Position numbers and translations under genes: made by a program. A DNA stretch of 5,231 nt from Candidatus Woesearchaeota archaeon (GTDB lineage: Archaea > Nanobdellota > Nanobdellia > Woesearchaeales > CG1-02-33-12), in contig JAFCEA010000076.1 of assembly GCA_017609385.1 (NCBI GenBank), positions 1 through 5,231 on the forward strand, written 5' to 3'. The notes under the pieces are model-generated. The model was not told where the DNA came from. It made no database searches and saw only the letters and a program-made list of their open reading frames with translations. Below, piece by piece: positions 4,789-5,231 of the stretch (positions within the stretch are counted from its first letter, which is position 1; each line of letters starts with the position of its first letter).

Positions 4789-5231
4789 ATGTTTATTGAC
4801 CTTGTTCTTCCAAAAAGCAATGAGAAAGAGTTTATTGAAATAGCTTATTGAAATAGCTGGTAGGTTAAGTATAGATGGAATATGTTTTATTTATAACTTC
4901 AAAAATAAAAATGATTTCTTTCAGAATCAGGAAAAAATCAACAAGCTGCAGGAAAAGACAAAACTAAAGCTTTTTACTGGCCTTATTACAGATTCTAAAA
5001 ATATTAATAAAGCAAAAAAACTAGCCAAGCTTGTTATTTACAAATCAACAGGAAATGACCGGCATGCAATAGAAAAAAGCAAAACAAATATTATTTTTGA
5101 TTTAGAAACTGTTGCAACCAGGGATTCTATGCACCACAGGAACTCTGGCCTTAACCAGATTTTATGCAGGCTGGCAAATAAGAATAATATTATGATAGGT
5201 TTTTCATTTTCAGGCATATTAAACACAGATG
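4789..5231 (+). pseudogene. rnp3: RNase P protein component 3 (Rpp30 homologue), frameshifted by a 13-base duplication, 3' end outside window
   Basis: Rnp3 is a PHP/TIM-barrel-like protein subunit of archaeal RNase P, which removes 5' leaders from pre-tRNA. From the ATG at 4789 the frame reads MFIDLVLPKSNEKEFIEIA and stops after 20 codons at TGA 4849-4851. Removing one copy of the 13-base repeat at 4832-4857 restores one open frame to the window end, continuing GRLSIDGICFIYNF and later NIIFDLE. The family signature RDSMHHRNSGLNQ then ILCRLANKNN and IGFSFSGILN follows at about residues 107-141 of the repaired protein. That signature is very characteristic of archaeal Rpp30. The downstream frame (base 4847 onward) has no stop in the window and no good internal start near the break. 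The visible repaired part is 143 residues, against about 200 for the family. A sequencing or assembly duplication is possible, since RNase P is normally needed. Confidence 0.87.
4832..4857 (+). repeat. Perfect 13-base tandem duplication inside rnp3
   Basis: TTATTGAAATAGC occurs twice in direct succession (4832-4844 and 4845-4857), with one more matching base after it. Thirteen is not a multiple of three, so it shifts the rnp3 frame. Both copies are identical, pointing to a recent event or an assembly artefact. Confidence 0.95.

Noticed and set aside
5038..5226. Minus-strand open frame of 62 codons
   Set aside because: It lies antisense to the clearly coding Rpp30 signature region of rnp3 and has no promoter or family resemblance.

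Overview
This AT-rich window looks like a stretch of an archaeal chromosome, probably from a small-genome DPANN-type lineage of the Woesearchaeota/Pacearchaeota kind; the lineage is inferred. Direct support for archaea comes from a recognisable archaeal RNase P protein 3 (Rpp30 homologue). Several first-in-unit genes also have a TATA-like box about 26 bases before the ATG, as in leaderless archaeal transcripts. Genes inside operons carry short G-rich ribosome binding sites 6-7 bases before the start instead.

Layout. (1) Bases 1-988, plus strand: an iron-sulfur/sulfur-transfer cluster with the C-terminal part of a NifS/IscS cysteine desulfurase, an IscU scaffold, and a small DUF1858-type CxxC protein overlapping iscU by 4 bases. 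(2) Bases 993-1755, minus strand: a two-gene unit convergent with the first, with a four-CxxC probable zinc protein followed by an unrecognised 86-residue protein. (3) Bases 1868-2701, plus strand: a ThiI-like THUMP protein whose ATP-binding PP-loop is lost. (4) Bases 2688-3821, minus strand: a PlsC-type acyltransferase with an altered motif III and a long C-terminal extension. It overlaps the end of the thiI-like gene by 14 bases and is divergent from the next gene. (5) Bases 3911-4762, plus strand: a TtuA/NcsA-type tRNA 2-thiolation enzyme with an intact PP-loop and three Fe-S-type cysteines, but no N-terminal zinc finger. (6) Bases 4789-5231, plus strand: the start of rnp3, running off the window.

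The common thread is sulfur trafficking and tRNA maturation. The desulfurase and IscU could mobilise sulfur and build clusters, the TtuA-like enzyme would need a cluster and sulfur, the ThiI-like protein may bind tRNA, and RNase P trims tRNA 5' ends.

The most striking aspect is a run of broken reading frames that simple ORF calling hides. The nifS tail continues in the +1 frame after a UGA. The zinc-protein gene appears to start 126 bases upstream, at an ATG with a well-placed TATA box, but is cut by an in-frame TAA. The rnp3 gene is frameshifted at codon 20 by a perfect 13-base tandem duplication. Together with the dead PP-loop this suggests either sequence/assembly errors or a genome under reductive decay; resequencing would decide. 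No CRISPR array, transposase, rRNA or tRNA gene was seen, and no gene-free stretch exceeds 300 bases.
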